Source of the DNA: Acinetobacter ihumii
GTDB taxonomy: Bacteria > Pseudomonadota > Gammaproteobacteria > Pseudomonadales > Moraxellaceae
Length of the DNA: 64,000 nucleotides
Direction: 5' to 3'
Assembly (NCBI RefSeq): GCF_900625095.1
Contig: NZ_LR130760.1
Span: 1,977,455-2,041,454 of the forward strand
This document shows, in pieces, positions 26,046 to 35,545 of the stretch; the first letter of the stretch is position 1, and every line of letters begins with the position of its first letter. Below the pieces are notes generated by a model that was not told the origin of the DNA, made no database searches, and worked only from the letters and a program-made list of their open reading frames with translations. Position numbers and translations under genes: made by a program.

Positions 26046-28895
26046 ATGGATACGAGTGTGCTACCGATTATTATCTTGTTACCGTTAATATTAGGCACCA
26101 CCCTTGTCGCATTGCTACAGCGTTTTTCGCGGGAAGCAACGGCTTTAGGGGCAATCGCAGTCAGCTTAACCAGTTTTGGGTTATTGCTGACTGAGGCAAA
26201 ACAGATTTTTGCTGGTGCGGCCATTCAACAAAGCTGGAATTGGTTACCACAGCTTGGGTTGAATCTTAGCTTTCGACTCGATGCGCTAGGATTGGTGTTT
26301 AGCCTGCTCATTACAGGCATTGGCACGCTGATTTATATTTATGCTTATTATTATTTAAGCCCGCGTAATTCACTCGCTAAACTGTATATGCTGCTGATGG
26401 TTTTCATGTCAGCCATGCTTGGAATTTCACTCTCTAATAATTTGATCCTGCTCTTGGTGTTTTGGGAGCTAACCAGTATTTCATCTTTTTTGTTGGTGGG
26501 TTACTGGAGCCATTACGAAGCAGCGCAACGTGGTTCTCGGATGGCACTCACCATTACGGGCATGGGTGGTTTAGCCATGCTGGGGGGCTTTATTCTGATT
26601 GGGCAAATCACGGGGACTTATCAGATTGATCAACTGGTCAATATGAAAGATACCATCCAATCACATGCTTTATTCGTTCCTGCACTGCTGTTAATTTTAT
26701 TGGGTGCATTTACCAAAAGTGCGCAATTCCCTTTCCATTTTTGGCTTCCAAATGCCATGGCGGCACCTACTCCTGTTTCGGCCTATTTGCATTCCGCAAC
26801 CATGGTCAAGGCGGGGATTTTTTTACTGGCTCGTCTTGCCCCGATTTTTATTGGTGCAGCGCTTTATCATAATATTGTGACCTTTGTCGGTTTATTTACG
26901 CTATGTATGGCTGCTTTTTTTGCCATTTTTAAAGAAGATCTGAAAGGCTTATTGGCATATTCAACCATCAGCCATTTAGGTTTGATTGTCTGTTTGTTAG
27001 GGATTGGTTCACCATTGGCTGTTGCCGCGGCCATTTTCCATATTATCAATCATGCAACCTTTAAAGCTGCGCTATTTATGATCGCAGGCATTATTGATCA
27101 TGAAACAGGAACTCGCGATTTACGAAAACTCAGTGGCATCTGGCAATTGCTGCCTTTTACCGCCACGCTCACCATGATTACCGCGGCTTCTATGGCAGGC
27201 GTACCGCTGACCAATGGTTTTATTTCCAAAGAAATGTTTTTTACTGAACTGGTCAGCAGTTTAAATGGTGGTGCTTTAATTTTTTCTGTGATTGTAGCGA
27301 CTTTGGCAGGTATTTTTGCAGTCAGTTATTCCATTCGCTTGGTACACGGCGTATTTTTTGATGGCCCTGTCGGTGAGAAAGTCCCGAACAAAGACGCACA
27401 TGAGCCTAGTTTGGGCATGCGTTTTCCCGTCATTTTACTCGCTATACTGTGTATTTTAGTGGGGATTATTCCTGCCTTACTGGTGGAAAACATTGTCAAT
27501 GGCGCAACACGTGCCAGCCTTGCGATGCCAGAGTTTGCAGGTGTACATCTGGCGATTTGGCATGGTGTTAATTTACCACTGATCATGAGTCTGATTGCCT
27601 TAATCGGCGGCGCAATTTTCTATTTTGCGCTTGCAAAAGATGGGCGTATTCGCCGTATTGACCTAGATCCTTATTTAGGCAATCTTCAAGGCCGAATCTT
27701 ATTTGATAAATTTTTAAAATATTTATTACTGGGTAGCCGCAATATTAAACGCCGCACAGAAACAGGTTCTTTGCAGCTGTATTTGTTTTTGATTGTCCTT
27801 TTTAGCGTAGCGATTGTAGCAGTGCCTCTATTTAATCAGGGATTGACCACTGGATCGCGTGAACTTACCCATGCACCGATGATCGCTATTGTGTTATGGC
27901 TGATTTTATTCTCAGCCTGTTGGATGATGCTTTGGTTCCATCACGAACGGATTAAAGCAGTATTGATTAGTGGCGCAATTGGTTTGGTTGTCACCATGAT
28001 CTTTATTGGGTTTTCCGCGCCTGATCTTGCTTTGACCCAAATTACGGTCGATGTGGTGACGACTGTCTTATTATTAATGAGCCTCTCTTTACTGCCTCAA
28101 CTTACGCCTTATGAATCCAAACGATCCAGACGTTGGCGCGATGCCATGATTGCGATTATTGGCGGTTTAGGGATTGGCTGGATTGCATGGCTAATTCTGA
28201 CTCGTGATCACAACTCATTGTCATGGTTCTTTATGCAACAATCGCTGCCGTTAGGTGGTGGCTCAAACGTGGTCAATGTGATTTTAGTCGATTTCCGTGG
28301 TTTTGATACTTTTGGTGAAATTACCGTGTTGGGGATTGCCGCTATCGGCGCACTCTGCCTGATGGATGGTATGCGGATCCATGGGACAAGCGTGACTCAG
28401 GGTTTGACCTATCGTTTTAATCCATCCCCGCTGATGTTACGTACCACTGCATCATGGGTTTTACCGATCGCCTTAGTGGTTAGTCTATATATTTTCTTGC
28501 GTGGTCATAATTATCCTGGCGGTGGTTTTATTGCAGGTCTAGTTACCTCTATGGCGTTGATTATCCAGTATGTTGCACAAGGTCAAGACCGAGCCGAACA
28601 CATGCTCAAAGCAAAATCGGGGCGTTTATATGAACTCTGGATCGGTATTGGTTTATTGATTGCAGGTCTTTCAGGCATGGCGGCATGGTACTGGTCACGA
28701 CCGTTCTTAACCAGTGCGCATATTTATGTGGAAATTCCCCTGATTGGAAAATCACATCTTGCCTCAGCCGCACTGTTTGATGTGGGTGTCTATGTCACGG
28801 TGGTCGGTGCAACCATGCTGTTAATTTCGGTACTTGGAGATTCACGCCACTCAACCATGTCTGGCCCTGTGCCACGTGAAGGAGATTCGTCATGA
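26046..28895 (+). CDS. mrpA: Mrp-type Na+(K+)/H+ antiporter subunit A fused with subunit B
   Basis: Large membrane subunit of the multisubunit Mrp antiporter; 949 residues. The N-terminal part is the NuoL-like proton channel (ELTSISSFLLVGYW, FPFHFWLPNAMAAPTPVSAYLHSATMVKAG with conserved Lys, then TISHLGLIV and HIINHATFKAALFM; these runs are shown in pieces). The C-terminal part from about residue 790 is an MnhB domain (LRGHNYPGGGFIAGL). A fused A-B subunit and six genes in total are typical of group 2 Mrp (also called PhaAB). No good ribosome site precedes ATG 26046. It overlaps mrpC by 4 bases. The ion specificity cannot be read. Confidence 0.93.
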   Translation: MDTSVLPIIILLPLILGTTLVALLQRFSREATALGAIAVSLTSFGLLLTEAKQIFAGAAIQQSWNWLPQLGLNLSFRLDALGLVFSLLITGIGTLIYIYAYYYLSPRNSLAKLYMLLMVFMSAMLGISLSNNLILLLVFWELTSISSFLLVGYWSHYEAAQRGSRMALTITGMGGLAMLGGFILIGQITGTYQIDQLVNMKDTIQSHALFVPALLLILLGAFTKSAQFPFHFWLPNAMAAPTPVSAYLHSATMVKAGIFLLARLAPIFIGAALYHNIVTFVGLFTLCMAAFFAIFKEDLKGLLAYSTISHLGLIVCLLGIGSPLAVAAAIFHIINHATFKAALFMIAGIIDHETGTRDLRKLSGIWQLLPFTATLTMITAASMAGVPLTNGFISKEMFFTELVSSLNGGALIFSVIVATLAGIFAVSYSIRLVHGVFFDGPVGEKVPNKDAHEPSLGMRFPVILLAILCILVGIIPALLVENIVNGATRASLAMPEFAGVHLAIWHGVNLPLIMSLIALIGGAIFYFALAKDGRIRRIDLDPYLGNLQGRILFDKFLKYLLLGSRNIKRRTETGSLQLYLFLIVLFSVAIVAVPLFNQGLTTGSRELTHAPMIAIVLWLILFSACWMMLWFHHERIKAVLISGAIGLVVTMIFIGFSAPDLALTQITVDVVTTVLLLMSLSLLPQLTPYESKRSRRWRDAMIAIIGGLGIGWIAWLILTRDHNSLSWFFMQQSLPLGGGSNVVNVILVDFRGFDTFGEITVLGIAAIGALCLMDGMRIHGTSVTQGLTYRFNPSPLMLRTTASWVLPIALVVSLYIFLRGHNYPGGGFIAGLVTSMALIIQYVAQGQDRAEHMLKAKSGRLYELWIGIGLLIAGLSGMAAWYWSRPFLTSAHIYVEIPLIGKSHLASAALFDVGVYVTVVGATMLLISVLGDSRHSTMSGPVPREGDSS

Positions 28896-29260
28896 TAAGT
28901 CTGGAATTTTTACTTGCTTCCGCGATTGGTCTGCTGGTTGCTTCTGGTATTTATTTGATCTTACGTGCCAGAACTTTTCCTGTGGTGCTTGGACTGGCCA
29001 TGATTGGCTATGCGGTCAATTTGTTTTTATTTGCCATGGGACGCATTCAAACCAATGCCCCTGCGATTTTGACAGAAACGGTTAAATCGACGGATCCTTT
29101 ACCCCAAGCGTTGGTTTTAACCGCGATTGTGATTGGTTTTGCCACCACTGCGTTTATCGTACAACTTGCGATTCGTAGTCGTTATGAATCAGGAACCGAT
29201 CATGTCGATTCAAAAGAAGACCCCGCTTTAAACTATGACCCGCGTGAGGATGAGCCTTGA
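28892..29260 (+). CDS. mrpC: Mrp antiporter subunit C
   Basis: 122 residues, NuoK-like subunit with three membrane helices: LEFLLASAIGLLVASGIYLI, FPVVLGLAMIGYAVNLFLF and ALVLTAIVIGFATTAFIVQ. The motif DPLPQALVLTAIVIG is the MnhC/PhaC family signature. A hydrophilic acidic tail follows. ATGA overlaps link it with mrpA upstream and mrpD downstream, so translation is coupled. AAGGAG precedes the start. Confidence 0.92.
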   Translation: MISLEFLLASAIGLLVASGIYLILRARTFPVVLGLAMIGYAVNLFLFAMGRIQTNAPAILTETVKSTDPLPQALVLTAIVIGFATTAFIVQLAIRSRYESGTDHVDSKEDPALNYDPREDEP

Positions 29261-31068
29261 TGATTGACTTTATCAATTTCTGGAACATGCACGCGCCGAT
29301 TTTTAGTCTTTTGATTCCTGCATTTACGGCCTTTATTTTAATTATTTTAGGCAATCCCGGTTCAGGTGCTTTAGAAACTGATCGCCGTCAGCCGTGGCGC
29401 AGAGCAATTAGTCTGGTTTCTGTGTTACTTGGCCTAGCGACCGCGATCAGTTATTTTTTGATTGCACATACAGGTCAGATTACCGTTTATCAATTGGGTG
29501 AATGGTCAGCGCCGTTTGGTATTGTTTTAGTCTTGGATCAACTGTCTGCGTTTATGCTGCTGTTGACCTATGTGCTTGCGGTGCCTGTGTTGTGGTTTGC
29601 AAGTAAGGAATGGGATACCCGTGGACGCTATTTCCATGCCATGTTTCATTTTCTACTGATGGGAATTAGTGGCGCGTTTTTAACTGGGGATTTATTTAAC
29701 TTATTTGTATTTTTTGAAGTGTTGTTGATGGCTTCTTACGTGTTACTTCTGCATACGCAAGGTAAAGCGCGTTTTCAATTAGGCATTCATTATGTCACGA
29801 TCAATTTGCTCGCTTCCGCGATCTTTTTGATTGGTCTGGGCATGATTTATGGCAGTGTTGGTAGCCTAAATATGGCCGATGTGTCACGTCTGGTTCCAAC
29901 ACTTGAACCCGATCAACATAAATTAGCCGTTGCAGGCGGCTTGTTATTGTTTGTGGTATTTGGCATCAAAGCCGCGATATTACCCGTTGGTCTATGGTTA
30001 CCGAAAACCTATGCGGTTGCCACAACCCCTGTTGCAGCCATTTTTACCATTATGACCAAAGTGGGTATTTATGCAATTTTAAGAGTCAATGGCACAGTAT
30101 TTGATGATGTATTTGCACAAAACATCCTAAAGCACTGGCTACTTCCGATTGGCTTAGTGACTTCGCTTTATGGCGTAATTGGTGCGATTGGCGCAGATCG
30201 TTTACGCCGTTTTGTTGGCTTTATGGTCCTCTCCTCCATCGGGACAATCATCATTGCAATTTCCATGTTCAATACCCAAGCATGGGCAGCAGCATTGTAT
30301 TATCTGGTCCATAGTACCCTGATTGCAGCGGCATTCTATTTACTCTGTGGCTGGATTACCTCACAACGCGGTAGTTTTAAGGATCATCTAAAAGTTGCAC
30401 CAAGAATGAAACAAGGCAAAATTGTTGCTTTGGTTTATTTCCTGATCGCGATGATGATGGCAGGTCTGCCTCCATTTAGTGGTTTTCTGGGCAAAGTCTT
30501 TATTTTACAAGCGACACATGATCAACCTTATCAAGCATGGATCATTGCTATTGTACTGATGGTGAGTTTGCTCAGTATTATTGCCTTAACCCGTGTTGGT
30601 TTTGTGTTGTTTTGGCGCTCCACTGCCCCAGAAGAAAATGAACAAGAACCTGCATTTGCTGCATATCAGGATTTGCCTGAACAAGCACCTGCACGTAACG
30701 ATTTGACCATTTATACCCTGTTAATTGCTTTAACGGTTTATGTCATTTGTGCGCCTTCGATTTATGCGTATACCTTAAGTACAGCCACACAAATTCAGGA
30801 TCACGCGCTGTATAGCAATACTATTTTAAGCAAAGATCGTTTTGGTGAAGTGATCAGCGTACAACCTTATGATCCAAGCTATGTGCCTGAAACCAAATAT
30901 GGCGGTGAAACGATTGATCCATACGCGCATTATATTCCTGACGTGATTTCGGATGATACGCTTGAGGGTGAACATATTTCAGAATATAAGAAACGGCAAA
31001 TTGAGCAGGAACAGCAAGATCAGGACATCGTGCCAAATGAAAGCCAACTCAAACCGATGGAGCCTTAA
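29257..31068 (+). CDS. mrpD: Mrp antiporter subunit D
   Basis: 603 residues; NuoN/NuoM-like antiporter subunit with about 14 membrane helices. Recognisable segments are GDLFNLFVFFEVLLMASYVLL with the conserved Glu, FGIKAAILPVGLWLPKTYA with the conserved Lys, and MMAGLPPFSGFLGKVFI. After the last helix (about residue 515) comes an ~85-residue charged, acidic tail (for example PNESQLKP), longer than usual for the family as I know it. Start overlaps mrpC by 4 bases; mrpE follows after 2 bases. Confidence 0.92.
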   Translation: MMIDFINFWNMHAPIFSLLIPAFTAFILIILGNPGSGALETDRRQPWRRAISLVSVLLGLATAISYFLIAHTGQITVYQLGEWSAPFGIVLVLDQLSAFMLLLTYVLAVPVLWFASKEWDTRGRYFHAMFHFLLMGISGAFLTGDLFNLFVFFEVLLMASYVLLLHTQGKARFQLGIHYVTINLLASAIFLIGLGMIYGSVGSLNMADVSRLVPTLEPDQHKLAVAGGLLLFVVFGIKAAILPVGLWLPKTYAVATTPVAAIFTIMTKVGIYAILRVNGTVFDDVFAQNILKHWLLPIGLVTSLYGVIGAIGADRLRRFVGFMVLSSIGTIIIAISMFNTQAWAAALYYLVHSTLIAAAFYLLCGWITSQRGSFKDHLKVAPRMKQGKIVALVYFLIAMMMAGLPPFSGFLGKVFILQATHDQPYQAWIIAIVLMVSLLSIIALTRVGFVLFWRSTAPEENEQEPAFAAYQDLPEQAPARNDLTIYTLLIALTVYVICAPSIYAYTLSTATQIQDHALYSNTILSKDRFGEVISVQPYDPSYVPETKYGGETIDPYAHYIPDVISDDTLEGEHISEYKKRQIEQEQQDQDIVPNESQLKPMEP

Positions 31069-31070
31069 AC

Positions 31071-31601
31071 ATGGAAAAAAAGAGTCCTTTATTGGAACGC
31101 TGGTTCCCTCATCCATTTGTTTCAGTCATTGTGGGTTTGAGTTGGGTGATGCTGGCACATAGCGTTTCGGCGGATAATATTCTGATTGCGATGATTTTGG
31201 CGATTGTGATTCCACGACTGGTACAACCGTTTATTACCCGTACCCCCCATATTCACTGGAAACAAGCGATACATTTGTTTTTTGTGGTGCTTTGGGACAT
31301 TGTTATTTCAAATATTCGTGTTGCAAAATTGGTACTCGGGCCAACAGATCGCTTACATCCTAAATGGTATCGTGTGCCTTTAGAAACCCAGCATGAACAG
31401 GTCAATAGTATTTTGGCGATGATTATTACCACCACACCTGGCACCGTGTCTGCGGGTATCGATCAGGAACGTGGTGATATTCTGGTGCATTCTCTCAGTA
31501 CCGATAACGAAGAATTGGATATTCAGGAAATCAAATCTCGTTATGAAGCACCACTGATGGCGATTTTTGATGTAAAAGCAGGTGAAGGAGGAGAAGCATG
31601 A
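31071..31601 (+). CDS. mrpE: Mrp antiporter subunit E
   Basis: 176 residues of the MnhE family. Two to three N-terminal helices (PFVSVIVGLSWVMLAHSV, ILIAMILAIVIPRLV, FFVVLWDIVISNIRVA) precede a cytoplasmic domain with the family motif ANIITTTPGT-like sequence IITTTPGTVSAGIDQERG. It begins two bases after mrpD and overlaps mrpF by 4 bases. Confidence 0.92.
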   Translation: MEKKSPLLERWFPHPFVSVIVGLSWVMLAHSVSADNILIAMILAIVIPRLVQPFITRTPHIHWKQAIHLFFVVLWDIVISNIRVAKLVLGPTDRLHPKWYRVPLETQHEQVNSILAMIITTTPGTVSAGIDQERGDILVHSLSTDNEELDIQEIKSRYEAPLMAIFDVKAGEGGEA

Positions 31602-31873
31602 TCATCTTACCTTATGCTTTGGGCATTTGTATGGTTGCGATTACCATCTCCATGTTCATGTGTCTGATTCGACTGGTCATCGGCCCTTCAATCGTGGATC
31701 GGCTACTGGCTCTGGATACTTTATTCCTAAATGCAACCTGTTTAGTGGTGGTGTTGGGGATTTATTGGAGCAGCACCAATTTATTTGAAGGCGCACTGTT
31801 AATTGCAATGTTAGGCTTCGTATCCACCGCAGCACTGGCACGTTATTTCACGACTGGTCATGTGATCGATTAG
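31598..31873 (+). CDS. mrpF: Mrp antiporter subunit F
   Basis: 91 residues with three membrane helices. The family motif IRLVIGPSIVDRLLALDTLF follows the first helix, and LIAMLGFVSTAALARYF ends the protein. GGAGGAGAAG precedes the start within mrpE. Its start overlaps the mrpE stop (ATGA), and the mrpG start follows 4 bases after its stop. Confidence 0.92.
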   Translation: MIILPYALGICMVAITISMFMCLIRLVIGPSIVDRLLALDTLFLNATCLVVVLGIYWSSTNLFEGALLIAMLGFVSTAALARYFTTGHVID

Positions 31874-31877
31874 GAGA

Positions 31878-32294
31878 ATGAACATGCAATTATTTATGGA
31901 AATTCTGGTTTCGTTTTTTCTGTTGGTCGGGGCATTTTTTATGCTGGTTGGTGGGATCGGCATGATTCGGCTACCTGACTTGTTTATGCGCCTGCATGCA
32001 CCCACCAAATCCAGTACTCTTGGTTTAGGTAGCTTCTTGCTTGCATCAATCGTGTATTCGGCTTTTCAAGGACGTTTTGGTTTTTCAGAGCTGTTAATCA
32101 CCTTATTGGCTTTTATTACCGCACCTGTTTCAGCAAATTTGATGGCACAGGCCGCTTTACACTTGCGCTTACGTTCTTTGAGTGGTGAAGTGCCTGAAAC
32201 ATTAAATCGACCCTTACCGTGGGATCGTTATTCATTTTTAAATCGCCGCAGAAACTCAAGCATCGACTCTCATTCAGAACCACCTAAAGAGTAA
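31878..32294 (+). CDS. mrpG: Mrp antiporter subunit G
   Basis: 138 residues, three helices, with the MnhG signature GGIGMIRLPDLFMRLHAPTK. A basic, hydrophilic tail of about 35 residues follows the last helix. Last gene of the six-gene mrp operon; a strong hairpin follows at once. If the preferred start is the second ATG (31884, MQLFMEIL), GGAG at 31872-31875 is well spaced. Confidence 0.92.
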   Translation: MNMQLFMEILVSFFLLVGAFFMLVGGIGMIRLPDLFMRLHAPTKSSTLGLGSFLLASIVYSAFQGRFGFSELLITLLAFITAPVSANLMAQAALHLRLRSLSGEVPETLNRPLPWDRYSFLNRRRNSSIDSHSEPPKE

Positions 32295-32300
32295 AATAAA

Positions 32301-32337
32301 AAGAAGCTTAAATTGCCTGAGCCGATTTAAGCTTCTT
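32301..32337. terminator. Bidirectional-type hairpin between mrpG and the MFS gene
   Basis: AAGAAGCTTAAAT at 32301-32313 pairs perfectly with ATTTAAGCTTCTT at 32325-32337, 11-base loop. It stands between two convergent genes. A-rich sequence precedes it (T-rich on the minus strand), so it fits termination of the minus-strand transcript better. Confidence 0.6.
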
Positions 32338-32389
32338 GCTTCTCATCAAATATTCACTCAAATATCGACTCAAATCTCTATGCCAAAGG

Positions 32390-33604
32390 TCAAATCCGCT
32401 GTAATTTTTTAGACAGTACCAACATGCAAATTGCCGCAATCAGAATACAAGGGATTGCCGCTAAAAAAATCATCGACGTACCACTTCCTAAAAATAACAA
32501 CTGCCCCACAATCATCGGCCCTATAATGGCTCCAAGTCGACCAATCGATGATGCAGCACCGACCCCTTGCCCGCGAGATTCTGTGGGATATACAAAACTT
32601 CCAAACGCATACATGACTCCAATACCGCCGATCATAAAAATCCCTGTGAATGCAGCGGCTAAATACATCATGTTCAGTTGGTTAGAGCCGCTTAACAAAA
32701 ATAGACCCGTCAAAATTCCAACATACATCATTAAAATCACAAATGATTTATTCCATCGATCGATGAGATAAGACAGCAGAATCGTTCCTATCGTTGCTCC
32801 AATCAGAAAAAATAACTGTGCTTTACTGCCTTGTTGTTTAGTAAAGCCTAATTCCACAAAAAGCGAAGGTAACCAGCTCAACATAATATATTGCACCATG
32901 GTGGTAAAAAAATTACCGATCCAGAACAAGATAGTTTTATGGCCCATGCCTTTTTGAAATAACGCATTAAACATCGTGTTATTTTTTAATTGTTCAGTTT
33001 TCACCCCCATAAAATCCTGAGATTCAGGTAAAAACTTGATCAGAATTGGAATGAGTAATAAAGGAATACAGCCACCGAGATAAAAAATAGATTTCCAGTT
33101 TTCACTTAAATCATAGGCGACCCAGAGTGCAACCAATGCCGCACCGACAGGCATTCCACAATACATTAAACCGACCGCTTTTCCACGATTTTGCGGCGTT
33201 ACGGATTCAGATGCTAAGGTAATTAAGTTAGGTAAAGCGGCTCCAAAACCTAATCCCGCCAAAAAACGAACCACTAATAAACTATGATAGCTTTGAACCC
33301 AAACCATACACAGCGTAAAGACCGCAAAGCATAATACCGAAGAAACCAATACTTTTTTGCGCCCCATCTTATCTGCATAATATCCTCCCATTACAGCGCC
33401 AGGTAATAACCCCAAAATACCTGCACTAAAGACCAGTCCAAGCTGAGATTTATCTAATCCAAACACCTCTTTAAGAGAAGTTGCAACCACACCAACAGCT
33501 TGTATATCCATCCCTTCAATCACTGCAATCAGAAAACATAAAAGAATCGTGATATTAAATTTTGCTGTTTTCTGAGTCTCAACCACCGATGATGCTGCAT
33601 TCAT
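32390..33604 (-). CDS. MFS transporter of the aromatic acid:H+ symporter (AAHS) family
   Basis: About 404 residues and 12 membrane helices. Family features: IAVIEGMDIQAVGVVATSL in helix 1 (AAHS-type acidic residue), the loop motif GGYYADKMGRKKVLV, and FLAGLGFGAALPNLITLASE in helix 4. It resembles BenK/PcaK/VanK/MhpT carriers for aromatic acids. ATG 33613 is in frame, but GAGGA directly abuts it; ATG 33604 is better spaced. It is next to an OprD-type porin gene on the same strand, in line with joint uptake of an aromatic compound across both membranes. Substrate unknown. Confidence 0.88.
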   Translation of the reverse strand: MNAASSVVETQKTAKFNITILLCFLIAVIEGMDIQAVGVVATSLKEVFGLDKSQLGLVFSAGILGLLPGAVMGGYYADKMGRKKVLVSSVLCFAVFTLCMVWVQSYHSLLVVRFLAGLGFGAALPNLITLASESVTPQNRGKAVGLMYCGMPVGAALVALWVAYDLSENWKSIFYLGGCIPLLLIPILIKFLPESQDFMGVKTEQLKNNTMFNALFQKGMGHKTILFWIGNFFTTMVQYIMLSWLPSLFVELGFTKQQGSKAQLFFLIGATIGTILLSYLIDRWNKSFVILMMYVGILTGLFLLSGSNQLNMMYLAAAFTGIFMIGGIGVMYAFGSFVYPTESRGQGVGAASSIGRLGAIIGPMIVGQLLFLGSGTSMIFLAAIPCILIAAICMLVLSKKLQRI

Positions 33605-33619
33605 GATATTCATTCCTCA

Positions 33620-34867
33620 TTAAAAATTCCACGTGTAATCAATACCTAAACGCAACTCGTGGTCAGGTTTGAAGGCTGCTTTCGAAGAAAAATTATTGTC
33701 ATATAGCGCGTATCTTGCTCTCACGGCTAAACCCTTTAACTTTCCTTCTGGCACGGCATATTGAATGTCAAAAGCGGTTTCTTTTTCTTTCAAATTGGTC
33801 CCGCCTAAATTTGGTAAATGAATATTATGACCTTCGCTATATCGCACCATACCTTTTAATCCTGAAATATAGTTTTTAAAATCATAGTCATAGCGAAGAC
33901 TAAACACATCTTCTCTTGGGTTTAAAAAATCAGTGCTTATACCATCAAGAAAAAATAGAACTTCTCCACCCGTAATATAAGGAAAGGCCGTATCTCCATA
34001 ACTCTTTAAAAATCCAGCAGAAAAGGTGTGCATACCTTGTTTCAGACTAAAATTGGCAGCGATCAAATCGTTATCCACTTTTCCAGCCAGTTTTCTGCCA
34101 TCGGCATGGTTCATATAAAACTTGAGATCAGGAATGAAATTTAATGTGTCACTTAACGCAATCACATGATTTGCCATCAATACATGTTGTTGATAGAGAT
34201 CATCGAGTTTGATGGAATAGAATCCAGCAGAGTTTGAGGGATCAAATTGATATTGAAAGCCGCCGTAGTAAACACTGTCTGTTTCTGCGGCTTTGAATTT
34301 ACCATTGGCAGTTGAAATACGAATATTTTCAAAATTGGTAGAATCGCGCTGATTAACTTTATCTACATATCCCAGTGTCACATTTGTATTTTCTAAATCT
34401 TTTGATTTTAATTCGATACCTCTAAAAGTTTGTGGTAACAGCCTTGCTCGCGAAGAAAAAATAACCGGCGTAAATGGCATAAGCGTCCCAGCCTTTATCT
34501 CGGTTTGGCTATATTTGGCTTTAAGTGTCCAGCCAATTTCACCATAACTATCTGCCGCTTCACGTGTTACCTTATCCACAGGTAACAGACCTGCCCCAGT
34601 CTGTCGCGAATCTGCATGCAACTTGAAACCCGCCATGGCTTGAAGATCCAAGCCTAATTTGACTGTTGTATCTGTATATCCAGATTCAAAGCGATAGACA
34701 AAACCTTGTGCCCACTCTTTTAAGGCAGGTACTTCCGAGACCTCTTGATAGTCTCGGTCAAAATAGTAGTTGCGCATCCACAGGCTATTTTTTGCATCAT
34801 CAATAAAATCACTCGCACTTGCATAGCTACATGCTAATGCGGAGAAAAATAATAATTTCTTACCCAT
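33620..34867 (-). CDS. OprD-family outer-membrane porin
   Basis: 415 residues from ATG 34867, chosen for the GAGGAG six bases upstream; the open frame reaches 34894. Signal peptide MGKKLLFFSALACSYASA, then FIDDAKNSLWMRNYYFDRDY, the typical OprD start. Segments such as GFVYRFESGYTD, KAGTLMPFTPVIFSSRARLLPQ and the last strand LRLGIDYTWNF with terminal Phe are those of an 18-strand specific porin. It lies directly upstream of the AAHS transporter, as in vanillate/benzoate-type uptake pairs (VanP-VanK); it is the outer-membrane partner by inference. Confidence 0.9.
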   Translation of the reverse strand: MGKKLLFFSALACSYASASDFIDDAKNSLWMRNYYFDRDYQEVSEVPALKEWAQGFVYRFESGYTDTTVKLGLDLQAMAGFKLHADSRQTGAGLLPVDKVTREAADSYGEIGWTLKAKYSQTEIKAGTLMPFTPVIFSSRARLLPQTFRGIELKSKDLENTNVTLGYVDKVNQRDSTNFENIRISTANGKFKAAETDSVYYGGFQYQFDPSNSAGFYSIKLDDLYQQHVLMANHVIALSDTLNFIPDLKFYMNHADGRKLAGKVDNDLIAANFSLKQGMHTFSAGFLKSYGDTAFPYITGGEVLFFLDGISTDFLNPREDVFSLRYDYDFKNYISGLKGMVRYSEGHNIHLPNLGGTNLKEKETAFDIQYAVPEGKLKGLAVRARYALYDNNFSSKAAFKPDHELRLGIDYTWNF

Positions 34868-34914
34868 CTTAATCTCCTCAACTCCCCATCCCAAACCTTT
34901 TGCATGGCTAACTT

Positions 34915-35067
34915 TTAAATTCTTGGTCTACTCAAGATCAGTCCAGAGAAAATCATCACACTTTCTCCTTCGAACCCATTTTGACTCTCCAGAAGTCCAA
35001 GCTCACTTAGGCGTTCTATTTCACAGACCAATGAAAAAAGATCAATATTTAATCTTTGCATGCTCAT
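34915..35067 (-). CDS. Possible 50-residue small ORF upstream of the porin gene
   Basis: ATG 35067 to TAA 34915 encodes 50 residues starting MSMQRLNIDLFSLVCEIERL and containing SELGLLESQNGF. The frame is open about 17 codons further upstream without a start (IQIFISVRRRR), so it might be the C-terminal remnant of a longer gene such as a regulator. There is no clear ribosome site. Composition is protein-like, but no family is recognised. Confidence 0.3.
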   Translation of the reverse strand: MSMQRLNIDLFSLVCEIERLSELGLLESQNGFEGESVMIFSGLILSRPRI

Positions 35068-35392
35068 TCGTCTGCGTCTTACTGAAATAAAAATTTGAAT
35101 CTCAGCATAGCGTTTTTATAAAATTTAAATGTTTCATATACAAAACATCATTTTTTATAAGAAACTGAAATACGCTTATAGCTGCTTTTTTTTTGTCTTG
35201 TCAATGCTTAAAAAACAAACATTTTTATTTGCTCAGGAATGGATCAAATTTCATTTTTTATATAAAAATGATGCACCAAATTTAAACAAATTAAAATAAA
35301 ATATTTATTTTCAATAGCTTAATTTATTGAAAAATATTTTTTTAAATTTTTTCTCTCAACACTCTCTTTTTTTAACTCGTAATTTGCACCAT

Positions 35393-35456
35393 CAAGATTC
35401 AAAAAAATTTAGTTTCAATGAAAAAATATTTTCTTTTAATTTTTTTTTGAATCTTG
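35393..35456. repeat. 15-bp perfect inverted repeat upstream of the Rieske gene
   Basis: CAAGATTCAAAAAAA at 35393-35407 is perfectly complementary to TTTTTTTGAATCTTG at 35442-35456, 34 bases apart. It lies about 90 bases upstream of the oxygenase start, overlapping the putative -35. It could be a pair of half-sites for a regulator. Confidence 0.45.
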
Positions 35457-35545
35457 GAAAAAAGTGTGCTATCTATATTTAATATACAAACACAAGTTTT
35501 ATTAACAAAACAAACCTAGTCCATTTAAAAGGCAAGGAGTCTTAT

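Larger units (their letters stand above)
34895..35545. promoter_or_regulatory. Very AT-rich divergent control region of the catabolic block
   Basis: 650 bases between the porin gene and the Rieske oxygenase gene. Apart from the doubtful 50-codon frame, the stretch from 35068 to 35545 is A/T-run DNA without coding signs. It contains a 15-bp inverted repeat at 35393-35456 and TTGGAA (35454-35459) with TTTAAT (35478-35483) 18 bases later as a weak promoter candidate for the oxygenase. Confidence 0.4.
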
